In this document: one piece after another, positions 5,961 to 5,994 of the stretch
Layout of the letters: each line of letters begins with the position of its first letter
Numbering within the stretch: the stretch's first letter is position 1
Assembly: GCA_031256095.1 (NCBI GenBank)
Contig: JAIRRG010000104.1
Coordinates: 1 to 5,994, forward strand
DNA length: 5,994 nucleotides
From: Desulfobulbaceae bacterium
Lineage (GTDB): Bacteria > Desulfobacterota > Desulfobulbia > Desulfobulbales > Desulfocapsaceae
Reading direction: 5' to 3'
Program-made: the position numbers and the translations under genes
The notes under the pieces: model-generated
What the model was told of the DNA's origin: nothing
Databases searched by the model: none
The model's input: the letters and a program-made list of their open reading frames with translations, nothing else

Positions 5961-5994
5961 GTAAATGGCGTTTCCTCTGTGAATTTCTTTGGGG
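5957..5994 (+). CDS. Start of the next gene in the operon (partial)
   Basis: ATG 5957 overlaps the preceding stop as ATGA, and the frame (MSKWRFLCEFLW) stays open to the window end. A purine-rich GGGAAG lies just upstream. Twelve residues are too few to assign. The basic then aromatic/hydrophobic start would allow a membrane or lysis protein, but that is a guess. The junction repeats the nine bases of the preceding one. Confidence 0.5.
   Translation, partial: MSKWRFLCEFLW

Overview
This window is a run of densely packed, co-oriented (+) genes from the distal tail region of a tailed bacteriophage or an integrated prophage. It is GC-rich. Starts are ATG with clear Shine-Dalgarno sequences, intergenic gaps are 1 to 12 bases, and several stop/start codons overlap. 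I see no promoter, terminator, tRNA, integrase, attachment site, insertion sequence or CRISPR array. The protein families point to a long-tailed phage of a Gram-negative host. The codon usage would suit a GC-rich proteobacterium or Desulfobacterota member, but this is a weak guess. The window cannot show whether the phage is free or integrated.

Layout, left to right. (1) 2-151: the 3' end of an unidentified, tryptophan-rich gene. (2) 153-683: a 176-residue protein with the look of a tail-collar/fibre-base protein. (3) 696-3869: a 1057-residue structural protein with a DUF4815-like N-terminal half, followed by beta-rich modules with a DPLAQTF motif of the kind seen in T4-like virion proteins. 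(4) 3879-5021: a 380-residue tail fibre with a TPNL...LPLPHPDN head, a repeat-containing helical stalk, a tail-collar motif and a C-terminal tip with eight His-X-His motifs. (5) 5023-5661: a 212-residue DUF4376-like protein placed where fibre chaperones usually sit. (6) 5658-5960: a 100-residue protein with a phospholipase A2-like His-Asp motif and a C-terminal membrane segment. (7) 5957 onward: the first 12 codons of a further gene. No stretch over 12 bases lies outside a called gene.

Taken together, genes 2 to 5 probably build, join and fold the host-recognition apparatus at the tail tip. Genes 6 and 7, translationally coupled to them, may begin a membrane or lysis module. The points most worth a second look are: the two 13-residue-period His-X-His arrays that flank an AT-richer, apparently exchanged segment of the fibre tip; the membrane-anchored PLA2-like small protein; and the 18-residue duplication in the fibre stalk.
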